Shown one piece after another: positions 39,359-47,355 of a stretch of 64,000 nt of DNA; the stretch's first letter is position 1; each line of letters starts with the position of its first letter. The stretch is from Rhodococcus tibetensis. GTDB lineage: Bacteria; Actinomycetota; Actinomycetes; Mycobacteriales; Mycobacteriaceae. The stretch lies in the NCBI RefSeq assembly GCF_024438035.1, contig NZ_JANFQF010000001.1, positions 434,001 through 498,000 of the forward strand, given 5' to 3'. The position numbers and the translations under genes are program-made. The notes under the pieces were generated by a model. The model did no database searches, was not told where the DNA came from, and worked only from the letters and a program-made list of their open reading frames with translations.

Positions 39359-39656
39359 GGGAACTCTCCCCGCTTCCTGTCGTGGACGGCGGTCGGTCGG
39401 TGCGATACAGCTCGGTGGACAGGGGTCCGAACTCGGTGCGGGAGAAGATGGCCTCCACCGGCAGTTCGAACACCCACGAGATACGGAACGCCAGGTCGAG
39501 GCTGGGGTAGTGGTCGCCCCGTTCGAGCGCGCCGACGGTCTGGGGATTGACGTCGATGAGTCCCGCCAACTGAGCCCGGCTCATCCCGCGCTCGGCGCGA
39601 AGGACGCCGATTCGGTTGTAGATGGGGAGGGCGTCCCCACGCCGTACTGGGCTCAT
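39351..39656 (-). CDS. XRE-family transcriptional regulator
   Basis: A 101-residue Cro/CI-type regulator. The helix-turn-helix domain (about 12-66) has the form IGVLRAERGMSRAQLAGLIDVNPQTVGALERG, close to the small YozG-like regulators that precede membrane proteins. The C-terminus after residue 70 carries FELPVEAIFSRTEF. I use ATG at 39656: a good -35/-10 promoter places transcription start at or next to that A, meaning a leaderless message. A frame beginning at 39692 would start inside the promoter. The near-perfect palindrome over the -10 suggests autorepression. It heads the operon of membrane protein and ABC exporter. Confidence 0.88.
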   Translation of the reverse strand: MSPVRRGDALPIYNRIGVLRAERGMSRAQLAGLIDVNPQTVGALERGDHYPSLDLAFRISWVFELPVEAIFSRTEFGPLSTELYRTDRPPSTTGSGESSHA

Positions 39657-39692
39657 GCAACAAATTGTTGTGAAAACCCAACAGTTTGTCAA
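39657..39692 (-). promoter_or_regulatory. Leaderless promoter with a palindromic operator for the XRE-ABC operon
   Basis: On the minus strand a consensus -35 box TTGACA (39692-39687) is followed by a 17-base spacer and the -10-like AACAAT (39669-39664). Seven bases then lead to the ATG at 39656. The 13-base palindrome CAACAAATTGTTG (39658-39670), symmetrical except at its centre, covers the -10 box. A second similar half lies in the spacer (CAACAG, 39680-39685 on plus). The geometry fits autorepression by the encoded XRE protein. Confidence 0.65.
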
Positions 39693-39801
39693 CTACATAC
39701 AACGGCGACGGTTCGCCAAAATGACAGGTTGACCCTGCGAAATTGCGTGGCAGAGTGGAGGCGATTCGCGCGGGACGGCAGGAAAGGACAGGATTACTGA
39801 C

Positions 39802-40128
39802 GTGACCTACACCATCGCTGAGCCCTGTGTCGACGTTCTGGACAAGGCATGCATCGAAGAATGTCCTGTCGACTGCATCTACGAGGGCGGTCGGATGCTC
39901 TACATCCACCCCGACGAATGCGTCGACTGTGGCGCCTGTGAGCCCGTCTGCCCCGTCGAGGCGATCTTCTACGAGGACGACGTCCCGGACCAGTGGGTGG
40001 AGTACACCAAGGCGAACGCCGACTTCTTCGACGACCTCGGTTCCCCCGGCGGCGCGGCGAAGCTTGGGAAGGTCGACTTCGACCCGCCGTTCGTCAAGGC
40101 GCTGCCGCCCATGGCCGAGGGCGACTGA
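39802..40128 (+). CDS. fdxA: Seven-iron ferredoxin (3Fe-4S/4Fe-4S)
   Basis: A 108-residue bacterial 7Fe ferredoxin, a small soluble electron carrier. The N-terminal 3Fe-4S half has the cysteines of [18 protein letters not shown]. The second half, [16 protein letters not shown], gives the four cysteines of the 4Fe-4S cluster plus the shared last Cys. The acidic C-terminal extension ([16 protein letters not shown]) is typical of mycobacterial FdxA/FdxC. It starts at GTG 39802 with only a distant AGGA as ribosome site. It is divergent from the XRE regulator and ends one base before the convergent ABC-F gene. In this group it usually feeds cytochrome P450s or other oxidoreductases, none of which lie close by. 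Confidence 0.94.
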   Translation: MTYTIAEPCVDVLDKACIEECPVDCIYEGGRMLYIHPDECVDCGACEPVCPVEAIFYEDDVPDQWVEYTKANADFFDDLGSPGGAAKLGKVDFDPPFVKALPPMAEGD

Positions 40129-40129
40129 C

Positions 40130-41770
40130 CTACTCCTCGAACAGTCGGCCGCCGTCCATTCGCCACCGGCGGGTGCTGCGGGTCGTCTCCAGCATCCGCC
40201 GGTCGTGCGTGACGAGCAGCAGGGTGCCGTCGAAATTCTCCATCGCCTGTTCGAGTTGTTCGATCGCGGGCAGGTCGAGATGGTTGGTCGGCTCGTCGAG
40301 TACCAGGAGGTTGACTCCGCGGGCCTGCAACAGCGCGAGCGCAGCCCGGGTGCGTTCACCGGGAGACAACGACGACGCCGGGCGCAACACGTGGTGGCCC
40401 TTGAGTCCGAACTTCGCGAGCAGTGTGCGCACGTCGGCGTCCGGCCAGTCCGGCACCTGGGCGGCGAAGGCGTCGGACACCTTCTCCGCGCCTTCGAACA
40501 GGCCGCGGGCCTGATCGATCTCCCCGATCGCCACGCCCGAGCCCAGTGACGCGCTACCCGCATCCGGCGTGAGCTTGCCCAGCAGCACTTTCAGCAGGGT
40601 CGTCTTGCCGGAACCGTTGGCGCCGGTGATGAGGATGCGGTCGCCCCAGTCCACCTGAGTGGTGACCGGCCCGAACGTGAATTCGCGGTCCCCGCCCCAG
40701 GTGACCGTCGCACCGTTCGCCGTCGCGACTACGGACCCGCTGCGCGGGGCGGCGGCGACCTCCATCCGCAGCTCCCACTCCTTGCGGGGCTCTTCGACCA
40801 CGTCGAGTCGCTCGATCCGGCGCTGCGTCTGACGGGCCTTCGCGGCCTGCTTCTCGGTCGACTCGGTACGCAGACCCTTGCCTATCTTGTCGTTGTCCTT
40901 TGCCTTCCGTCGCGCGTTGCGGACGCCGTGCTCCATCCAGTTCCGCTGCATCTGCGCGCGGTCTTCCAAATCCGAGCGGGTGCCCGCGTACTCTTCGTAG
41001 GCCTCGCGGGCATGCCGCCTGGCGATCTCGCGCTCCGCGAGATAGGACTCGTAGCCGCCGTCGTACACGGCGATCTGCTGCTGAACCAGGTCCAGTTCGA
41101 CGATGCCGGTGACGGTCCGAGCGAGGAACTCGCGATCGTGACTGACCACCACCATCGCAGCCCTGCTGTCCGCGACGAAGCGCTCGAGCTGTTCGAGCCC
41201 GAGAAGATCGAGGTCATTGGTCGGCTCGTCCAGGAGAAGGACGTCGTAGCGCGACAGCAACAGCGACGCCAGCCCCGCACGCGCAGCCTGTCCACCTGAG
41301 AGGGTCGTCATCGGCGCGGTCAGCGGCACCCCGAGCCCGAGCTCGGCGACCACCTTCTCGGCACGCTCGGCGAGGTCGGCGCCGCCCAGCGCCAGCCAGC
41401 GTTCGAGGGCGGGGGAGTAGAGATCCTCATCCGACTCGCCGAGTGTTTCGGCGGCCGCGTTCATGGTGTGCTCGGCCTCGGTGACGCCGGTCCTTCGGCC
41501 GAGGAAGTCGAGCACCGTCTCGCCGACGATTCGGTCGGGCTCCTGGGCGAGGTAGCCGACGGCGGCGTCGGGCGGGCTGAGAACGATGCTGCCCTCGACG
41601 TCGGCCGAACCGACCCCGGCCAGGGCCGTCAGGAGGGTCGATTTGCCGGCGCCGTTGGCGCCGACGAGGCCGGTGACGTCGCCGGGGGCGACGGTCAGGT
41701 CCAGGCCCGAGAAGAGTGTGCGCTCACCCCGCGAAGCCGACAATCCGCTGATACGCAGTGTTGCAGTCAC
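40130..41770 (-). CDS. ABC-F family ATPase (ribosome-associated type)
   Basis: A 546-residue protein with two ATPase cassettes and no membrane segment. The first cassette has Walker A GANGAGKST near residue 40, signature LSGGQAARAG near 158 and Walker B VLLLDEPTNDLD near 178. The second has GANGSGKTT near 385, signature LSPGERTRAAL near 470 and VLDEPTNHLD near 488. Between them a charged helical linker (about 250-320, with many Arg, Glu and Gln) is the P-site tRNA interaction motif. ABC-F proteins act on the ribosome as translation factors or antibiotic-protection factors; which one cannot be told here. It is convergent with fdxA and has no cotranscribed partner. Confidence 0.93.
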   Translation of the reverse strand: MTATLRISGLSASRGERTLFSGLDLTVAPGDVTGLVGANGAGKSTLLTALAGVGSADVEGSIVLSPPDAAVGYLAQEPDRIVGETVLDFLGRRTGVTEAEHTMNAAAETLGESDEDLYSPALERWLALGGADLAERAEKVVAELGLGVPLTAPMTTLSGGQAARAGLASLLLSRYDVLLLDEPTNDLDLLGLEQLERFVADSRAAMVVVSHDREFLARTVTGIVELDLVQQQIAVYDGGYESYLAEREIARRHAREAYEEYAGTRSDLEDRAQMQRNWMEHGVRNARRKAKDNDKIGKGLRTESTEKQAAKARQTQRRIERLDVVEEPRKEWELRMEVAAAPRSGSVVATANGATVTWGGDREFTFGPVTTQVDWGDRILITGANGSGKTTLLKVLLGKLTPDAGSASLGSGVAIGEIDQARGLFEGAEKVSDAFAAQVPDWPDADVRTLLAKFGLKGHHVLRPASSLSPGERTRAALALLQARGVNLLVLDEPTNHLDLPAIEQLEQAMENFDGTLLLVTHDRRMLETTRSTRRWRMDGGRLFEE

Positions 41771-41830
41771 CTGGGCATTATCCCCCGTGCGTACTGGTCA
41801 ACCGCGGGCGGTGGAGAAGTTCTCGCGAGG

Positions 41831-42424
41831 TCAGCGCTTGACGAGGCGGAACCAGCGCGGGTCGGCCTTCTTCAGCGGCCCGGGCATGCCGGTGGTATCG
41901 GCGTCCACATCGGACGTCAGTTTCCACTTTTCGAAGGTTCGCTCCACATTGGAACGCGAGGCGCCACGGGGAAGCGGCCCCCGGTGACCCGGGCCGAACG
42001 CGAACATCAGGAGAGTGGCGCCCGGTTCGGTGACGGTGGTGACGTTCTCGGCGTACGCGATGCGGTCGGCGTCACTCATGCCGTGGTAGCACCCGACGTC
42101 GAGGACGAGGTGGTAGCCGCGACCGACGGCGTGCTCGAGATCGGTGGCGTCCGCACGCATGAACCGCGCCTCGACGCCGGCCTTCCGTGCTTTGGAGCGC
42201 GCCTTGTCCAGTGCCAGCTGGACGGTGTCGACTCCGGTGACCTCCCAGCCTCGCCTCGCCATTTCGATCGCGTGGTCGCCCGTTCCGCAGCCGACGTCGA
42301 GAACTTTGCCCGGCGGGGTGTCGAACGGGTCGAGGAGTCCTTCGATCTGATCGCCGAAGATTCGGCCCGCCTTCACCCAAGGCGTGATCTTGAACCGATA
42401 GGCCAGTTCGTACCCGAGGCCCAT
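41831..42424 (-). CDS. Class I SAM-dependent methyltransferase
   Basis: A 197-residue small-molecule methyltransferase. Motif I VLDVGCGTGDHAIE (about 40-53), the acidic end of strand 2 in VTGVDTVQLALDKA and FMRADATDLE give the SAM pocket, and LVLDVGCYHGM is motif IV. The N-terminal helix MGLGYELAYRFKITPWVK is typical of the thiopurine-methyltransferase-like/tellurite-resistance-like group. Substrate unknown. ATG 42424 is chosen since the upstream residues are not family-like. It is divergent from the aldo/keto reductase with a 138-base gap, and 60 bases downstream of the start of the ABC-F gene on the same strand. Confidence 0.88.
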   Translation of the reverse strand: MGLGYELAYRFKITPWVKAGRIFGDQIEGLLDPFDTPPGKVLDVGCGTGDHAIEMARRGWEVTGVDTVQLALDKARSKARKAGVEARFMRADATDLEHAVGRGYHLVLDVGCYHGMSDADRIAYAENVTTVTEPGATLLMFAFGPGHRGPLPRGASRSNVERTFEKWKLTSDVDADTTGMPGPLKKADPRWFRLVKR

Positions 42425-42562
42425 GTTCGCCCCTTCCGACGGGCGTGTCCCCACCTGAACACGCCACTGGCAGCCGGTTACCCCCTCGGGACCGCTCGAC
42501 ACGCAATGTCCACATCATGAGACAGGGGAACATCTTCTTCGGGTGTCCGGTTGGATTTACCT

Positions 42563-43411
42563 ATGGGTTTCAACAATGCACAGAGTTCTGTACCTACCGT
42601 CACGCTCAGCGACGGGAACAGCATTCCTGCGCTGGGCTTCGGTGTCTGGCAGGTGCCCGACGACGAGAGCTACGGCGCGGTCACCGAGGCGCTGAAGGCC
42701 GGATATCGCAGCATCGACACCGCCCGCATCTACGAGAACGAAGCCGGGGTGGGCCGTGCACTGGCCGATTCCGGGATCGCTCGGGACGAACTGTTCGTCA
42801 CGACCAAGTTGTGGAACGACGACCAAGGTTACGACTCCACGCTCCGCGCATTCGACGCGAGCCTCGGCAGGCTGGGTCTCGATTACGTGGACCTGTACCT
42901 GATCCACTGGCCGGTGCCGTCAGGGGATCGTTACGTCGAAACCTTCAAGGCGTTCCAGAAGATCAAGGCCGAGGGGCGGGCCCGCTCGATCGGCGTCTCC
43001 AACTTCACTCCGGCCACGCTCGAGCGGTTGATCGCCGAGACGGGGGAGGTGCCAGTGCTCAACCAGGTGGAGCTCCACCCTCGGTTCAACCAAGCGGATC
43101 TGCGTGCCTTCCACACCGGGAAGGGGATCGCGACCGAAGCATGGAGTCCACTCGGACAGGGCACCGTCCTCGAAGACGAGTCGATCGCCGCAATCGCCGA
43201 GGCGCACGGCAAGTCGCCGGCGCAGGTGATTCTCCGCTGGCATATCCAGATCGGGAACGTCGTGATCCCGAAGTCGGTGACCCCGAAGCGTATCGCCGCC
43301 AACATCGACATCTTCGATTTCGAACTGACCCCCGAGGAGATCAACACGATCGGCTCCCTCACCCGCCCGGACGGCCGTCTCGGCGGCGACCCGGACACGT
43401 TCGCCGGCTAG
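42563..43411 (+). CDS. Aldo/keto reductase
   Basis: A 282-residue NADPH-dependent aldo/keto reductase of the 2,5-diketo-gluconate reductase-like group. The catalytic tetrad is visible: Asp in GYRSIDTARIY (with the Tyr of that motif), Lys in FVTTKLWN and His in LYLIHWPVP. The NADPH phosphate loop is in IPKSVTPKRIAAN. It folds as an eight-stranded barrel and would reduce aldehydes or ketones. ATG 42563 is preferred; the TTG at 42551 only extends it by four residues. The stop overlaps the stop of the convergent cupin gene by four bases. Confidence 0.93.
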   Translation: MGFNNAQSSVPTVTLSDGNSIPALGFGVWQVPDDESYGAVTEALKAGYRSIDTARIYENEAGVGRALADSGIARDELFVTTKLWNDDQGYDSTLRAFDASLGRLGLDYVDLYLIHWPVPSGDRYVETFKAFQKIKAEGRARSIGVSNFTPATLERLIAETGEVPVLNQVELHPRFNQADLRAFHTGKGIATEAWSPLGQGTVLEDESIAAIAEAHGKSPAQVILRWHIQIGNVVIPKSVTPKRIAANIDIFDFELTPEEINTIGSLTRPDGRLGGDPDTFAG

Positions 43412-43851
43412 ACCAATCGAAAGTCCTCGAAGTCGAACCCCGGTGTGACGACACAGCTGACGAGAGTCGGTTCGTCGCCCACCGGGGTGGCGCGCTGCCA
43501 GTGCCGCGGCGGGACCAGTAGCTGCGGCTGGTGGCCCGCGGCGACGTCGTGTCCGAGGATCAGGGCAGCCGGGGCGACGGGTTCGTTGCCGTCGCCGCCG
43601 AGGTCGAGCCGAAGTGGGCTGCCCCGGTGGTAGAACCACAATTCCGCGCTGCGCACCGAGTGCCACTGCGACCGCTGTCCCGGCAACAGAAGGAACAGAA
43701 TCGCGGTGCCCGCGGACCGCGGCCCCCCATAGTCGGCTGGCAGATTCGCTCGCGGGACGGTGATGTCGCTGCGCCACGTCTCCCGATACCACCCACCCTC
43801 CGGGTGGGGAGCGAGGTCGAGGGTGCGCGCCCAGTCGGGCAGATCCGTCAT
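43408..43851 (-). CDS. DUF985/cupin_5 domain protein
   Basis: A 147-residue single-domain cupin of the DUF985 type. The sequence begins LDLAPHPEGGWYRETWRS, a family signature. It has the metal-site pattern of small cupins: QWHSVRSAELWFYHRG supplying His and Glu, then HDVAAGHQPQLLVPP and a C-terminal GFDFEDFRL. Members probably bind sugars or small ligands; no activity is established. It starts 31 bases after the end of the gene at 43883 and is the last gene of the phospholipase D operon, or has a small separate promoter. It ends convergent with the aldo/keto reductase. Confidence 0.88.
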   Translation of the reverse strand: MTDLPDWARTLDLAPHPEGGWYRETWRSDITVPRANLPADYGGPRSAGTAILFLLLPGQRSQWHSVRSAELWFYHRGSPLRLDLGGDGNEPVAPAALILGHDVAAGHQPQLLVPPRHWQRATPVGDEPTLVSCVVTPGFDFEDFRLV

Positions 43852-43856
43852 GGCGC

Positions 43857-43903
43857 CATTCTGTCGGCCGATGGCGCACGTGTCATTCTGTCGGCCGGTG
43901 GCG
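43857..43903. repeat. 20-bp direct repeat at a gene boundary
   Basis: CATTCTGTCGGCCGATGGCG at 43857-43876 recurs at 43884-43903 with one mismatch, 27 bases away. The second copy encodes the last residues and stop of the gene ending at 43883. The first copy lies just behind it, as if the gene end had been duplicated. Confidence 0.8.
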
Positions 43904-44596
43904 TTGCGGGTCGTACGGCTCGAAGAATGTCTCGCCGACCACGAACATGCCGCGTTGTGGCATCCAGAAGTCTCCCAGTCTCGCCTGGTGTTCGAGCGGC
44001 CCCGGTGGACCGATGTCGACGCCGTCGACCATGGCTCGGCTCTCGTCGACGGTCCACAGCATCCGCGGATTGGCGCGGAACCATTGGCCGTTCGACACCG
44101 TGCCAGTGAGACCGACCCGTCCGGCGCGCAGCGCCGGGCCCGCGACCCGCGACATCGCCGACAGCACCTTGTCGCTCCGCCACCACGATGCGGGCATCAG
44201 GCGGCCGATTCCGGTCATAGCGATGGTGGCGGCCGAACGCCCGAGTTCGAGTTCCCACACGATCCTGTGCCGTATCTCCACGGTGAATGCCTGCGGACCG
44301 GTCCACTGGACTGAAATGTCCTCGACCCGAGCGTCTTCGAGTGCTGAACCGAAATAGCGCGCGCAACTGGAGCTGGGTGGGACGCTGCTGTAGATCACCC
44401 AGTTCCCGGCGGGGTCGCGATGCCAGACCGAGTCGTACCCTTCCCCGAGTGAACTTGCCGGGAAGTGCCGGAACGCAAGGTAGTGCCCGCTGGCGAACGG
44501 CAGGCCCATCACCCCGTACCCGGCGAAGCGCTCCTGGTCCGCACCGGCGGGGAGTATCGTGTCGCGTTGGGCGATCGTTCGTGGGCTGTCCGTCAT
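43883..44596 (-). CDS. Uncharacterised protein in the phospholipase D operon
   Basis: A 237-residue protein I cannot assign to a family. It has no signal peptide or clear membrane segment. The first half carries SGHYLAFRHFPASSLGEGYDSVWHRDP and a run of tryptophans (WVIYSSV, VQWTGP), suggesting a beta-rich, perhaps lipocalin-like binding fold. A pattern near residues 130-165 (AGPALRAGRVGLTGTVSNGQWF) could be amphipathic helix and strand. GTG/ATG choices were settled by GAGGAGGCCGTG before ATG 44596. It lies 32 bases behind the phospholipase D-like gene and is presumably co-transcribed. Close homologues in other rhodococci would be expected but cannot be checked here. Confidence 0.75.
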   Translation of the reverse strand: MTDSPRTIAQRDTILPAGADQERFAGYGVMGLPFASGHYLAFRHFPASSLGEGYDSVWHRDPAGNWVIYSSVPPSSSCARYFGSALEDARVEDISVQWTGPQAFTVEIRHRIVWELELGRSAATIAMTGIGRLMPASWWRSDKVLSAMSRVAGPALRAGRVGLTGTVSNGQWFRANPRMLWTVDESRAMVDGVDIGPPGPLEHQARLGDFWMPQRGMFVVGETFFEPYDPQRHRPTE

Positions 44597-44628
44597 CACG
44601 GCCTCCTCGGCATTGCCCCGTCCGTCCA

Positions 44629-46125
44629 TCATACTTTCGCGTTCGAGCCCGCTTTCCGACGACGGATCACCCTGCGCCGCATACGAGTCCACTCGGGACG
44701 CTCCCAGAACCGCGGCGGCGTGCGTTCGGGATCCATCAGTTCGCTCTCGGCGAGGGGACTGTCTTCACCCTCGACGGTGTCCGGTTCGAACGGCCTCAGC
44801 GTCCGGCCATTGCCGCGCAGTGCCTCGACGGTGGCCAGTAACGAGCCCTTCTCGGTGAGAAGGTCGTCGAAGGTGTCCGGCGCGACGTCGAGGTGCTCGC
44901 AGATCAACTGACGCCGTATTCCGACGATGGTGTCGCGGAGCCGGTCGCCGTTGGACGTGTCCGCTGTCACCTCGACCGCCAGGTCGCACTCCGAATCGAA
45001 GCCCATCGAGCGGTTGTTGAGATTGGACGAGCCGACGCGCAGAAGGCGGTCGTCCATCACCAATATCTTGGCGTGCACGTAGATCGGATTCCCGCCCGCG
45101 GTGACGGGGTAGTACACACCGAGCCGGCCACCGACGTCGGCGTCCCACAGCAGATGCAGCAACCGCCGGCGAGCCCCGTCCATGGCCAGCCGCTCGAGCC
45201 ACCCGTCGGCGTTGCGGGGCAGCACCAGGATGATCTCCGGTCCGTCCGGTTCACGCAGTCGCGCGGCGATCGCCTCGGCGATGGTGCGGGACGCCAGATA
45301 CTGGCTTTCGATGTACAGCGACTGTGAGGCGCCCGCGATGGCCGCCAGATAAAGAGCCTCGATCTCGCGGACCTCGGCACGCTCGGCGAGTTCGGGCAGT
45401 GTGCGGGCTATGCCCACGTCGACCGAGCGCATCGTCGGCTCCAGCCCGTCCGGCCAGGGTGCCGTCTGCGCGGTGTCGTCGATCGCCGCAAGATCCTTGC
45501 CGGTGGCAGTCTTCCATCGGGCGCGGGCCAGTTCGCTGACAGCCTTGGCCGCGTCACCGTCCACCGCGGTGGTCGCGTCGTGCCACGGTCCGTAACGATT
45601 GCCGTTCGGCTGGGTGCGGTAGTGGTTGTCGTCCCGGTGATCGGAGGTGTCCCAGCGGTCGACGGTCATGTCGATTCCGCCGCAGAACGCCAACGTGTCG
45701 TCGATCACCACGATCTTCTGGTGATGAGCGGACCCCACCGGGTGCGCCCCGTCGATCTCGAAATGCAACCGCCGGTCCGTCACCCAGTTCACCATGAAGA
45801 CAGGGGTCATACCGCGGCCGATCGCAGCGAAGGCCCCGATGTTCCACTTCAACAGGTAGATCTCCAGCTCCGGGCGCTCCCGGGTCAGCCAGACGAGAAA
45901 TCCGCCCAGCCGATTGGGGCCGTCGAGCGTCTTCTGGTGCGGCTCGAACTTGATCCGGGTGTCGAAATCCCAGCCGATCAGGATGATGCGACGCCGGGCC
46001 TGCAGCATCGCCGACTTCGCGTGGCGGAAGTAGTCGGCGGCGTCGACGATGCACGCCAGCCGATCGGCGTGCGTGACCTGCCAGCACGTGTCGCCCGGTA
46101 TGAGTATCGGGCTCTCGTCACTCAT
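44629..46125 (-). CDS. Phospholipase D-like protein with two HKD motifs
   Basis: A 498-residue phospholipase D superfamily enzyme. The first HKD motif is HHQKIVVIDD (about 134-143). The second is HAKILVMDD in the C-terminal half (about 345-353), with NLNNRSMGFDSE after it. Two such motifs form one active site using a covalent phosphohistidine, so the protein should be catalytic. There is no signal peptide, so it is likely cytosolic or loosely membrane-bound. Substrates in the family range from phosphatidylcholine to cardiolipin precursors and other phosphodiesters. It is the first gene of a three-gene minus-strand operon and is divergent from a secreted lipase gene, which starts 91 bases away. 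Confidence 0.92.
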   Translation of the reverse strand: MSDESPILIPGDTCWQVTHADRLACIVDAADYFRHAKSAMLQARRRIILIGWDFDTRIKFEPHQKTLDGPNRLGGFLVWLTRERPELEIYLLKWNIGAFAAIGRGMTPVFMVNWVTDRRLHFEIDGAHPVGSAHHQKIVVIDDTLAFCGGIDMTVDRWDTSDHRDDNHYRTQPNGNRYGPWHDATTAVDGDAAKAVSELARARWKTATGKDLAAIDDTAQTAPWPDGLEPTMRSVDVGIARTLPELAERAEVREIEALYLAAIAGASQSLYIESQYLASRTIAEAIAARLREPDGPEIILVLPRNADGWLERLAMDGARRRLLHLLWDADVGGRLGVYYPVTAGGNPIYVHAKILVMDDRLLRVGSSNLNNRSMGFDSECDLAVEVTADTSNGDRLRDTIVGIRRQLICEHLDVAPDTFDDLLTEKGSLLATVEALRGNGRTLRPFEPDTVEGEDSPLAESELMDPERTPPRFWERPEWTRMRRRVIRRRKAGSNAKV

Positions 46126-46215
46126 GTTTCCGCTCTCCCCGTCCGGTGAGACCGCCCTACCCCGGAGGCGGACGATTCACAGTACTGCCACCCCTGCGCG
46201 GGCTACCGTGGAGAG

Positions 46216-47337
46216 GTGCGGTGTTCGTGGCGCATTGTGGCGTTACTCGCACTGGTCAGCGTGCTGTGGGCGCCCACTGTCGGTGCGGTTCCTGTGCGCG
46301 CCGATTACCGCGCCGGGACGGTGATCGCATCCTCCGAGCTCCCGGCGGAACTCCGACTCCCCGGCGCCGGCGCCGGCTACCGCATGACCTACCTCACGAC
46401 CGACCGGCACGGGATCACCGAGTGCACGGGAATGGTGTTCGTGCCACCGGGCCTCCCACCCGACGAGGGCTGGCCCGTAATTGCCTGGGCTCACGGCACG
46501 GTCGGCAACTCCGACTACGACGCTCCGTCCGTGACGGGCGTCGACAAGGAGTCGCGAGACTACGTCAGCAGCTGGTTGCGACTGGGCTACGCCGTCGCCG
46601 CGACGGACTACGTGGGGCTGGGCACGCCGGGGATACCGCCGTACCTCGACGGCAAGGTCGCCGGACGCAGCGTCGTGGACTCGGTCCGGGCGGCGAGGAA
46701 AGTCGACGACAGGCTGTCCTCGTCGTGGGTCACGGTGGGACTGTCACAGGGCGGACAGGCGTCGGTTTTCGCCGCCCATGCCGCCACCACCTACGCGCCC
46801 GAACTCGACTATCGCGGCGCCGTCGCGGGCGGTGTGCCCTCGAACATCGAGATGGTGGCTCCGTGGAGCGGTCCCTGGTTTCCACCGCAGGGGCTCGCGG
46901 GCCTGACGGTGTACATGTCGTATCTGATCGCCGGGTTCCGCGACGCCTACCCGGAACTCGACCTCGACAGTTACCTCACGGAATCCGGCAGGCGATTGGT
47001 CGATGCGGCGCCGGAGTTGCCGCTGCGCGAGTTCGCGAATCTGACGCGCAACGTCTCGGTGGCGCAGATGCTTTCCCGCGGACTGGACGTACCCGACCTG
47101 CAGTCGGCCCTGCGTGAATATCTCGAAGTTCCTGTCGTCGGGTACGACCGCCCGCTGCTGATCGTCCAGGGCGTCACGGACGCATCGGTACCGTTTCCCC
47201 TGACGGACAAACTGGCCGCAGACATGCGGCGCGCGGGGACCCGGCTGGACTACCGCACGTACTCGGGCGGTCATTTCGGCAGCATGTACCAGGCGGGACC
47301 GGAGCAGGCCGTGTTCGTGGCGGAATTGTTCAGGTAG
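46216..47337 (+). CDS. Secreted lipase, LIP family
   Basis: A 373-residue secreted alpha/beta hydrolase of the fungal-type secretory lipase (LIP) family also common in actinobacteria. Residues 1-29 form a signal peptide ending VGAVPVRA. The oxyanion region is AWAHGTVG, the nucleophile lies in VGLSQGGQAS near residue 178, the acid is probably in IVQGVTDASVP and the His in YSGGHFGSM near the C-terminus. It would hydrolyse triacylglycerols or other esters outside the cell. GTG 46216 is used. It is a paralogue of the lipase lipoprotein encoded at 55115. The stop lies in a 17-bp tandem repeat shared with the convergent monooxygenase-like gene. Confidence 0.88.
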   Translation: MRCSWRIVALLALVSVLWAPTVGAVPVRADYRAGTVIASSELPAELRLPGAGAGYRMTYLTTDRHGITECTGMVFVPPGLPPDEGWPVIAWAHGTVGNSDYDAPSVTGVDKESRDYVSSWLRLGYAVAATDYVGLGTPGIPPYLDGKVAGRSVVDSVRAARKVDDRLSSSWVTVGLSQGGQASVFAAHAATTYAPELDYRGAVAGGVPSNIEMVAPWSGPWFPPQGLAGLTVYMSYLIAGFRDAYPELDLDSYLTESGRRLVDAAPELPLREFANLTRNVSVAQMLSRGLDVPDLQSALREYLEVPVVGYDRPLLIVQGVTDASVPFPLTDKLAADMRRAGTRLDYRTYSGGHFGSMYQAGPEQAVFVAELFR

Positions 47338-47355
47338 CGGGATTGTTCAGGTAGC
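47325..47355. repeat. 17-bp tandem repeat at converging gene ends
   Basis: ATTGTTCAGGTAGC occurs at 47325-47338 and again at 47342-47355, with a 17-base period. The first copy contains the stop of the lipase gene; the second contains the stop of the convergent FAD-protein gene. Confidence 0.8.
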
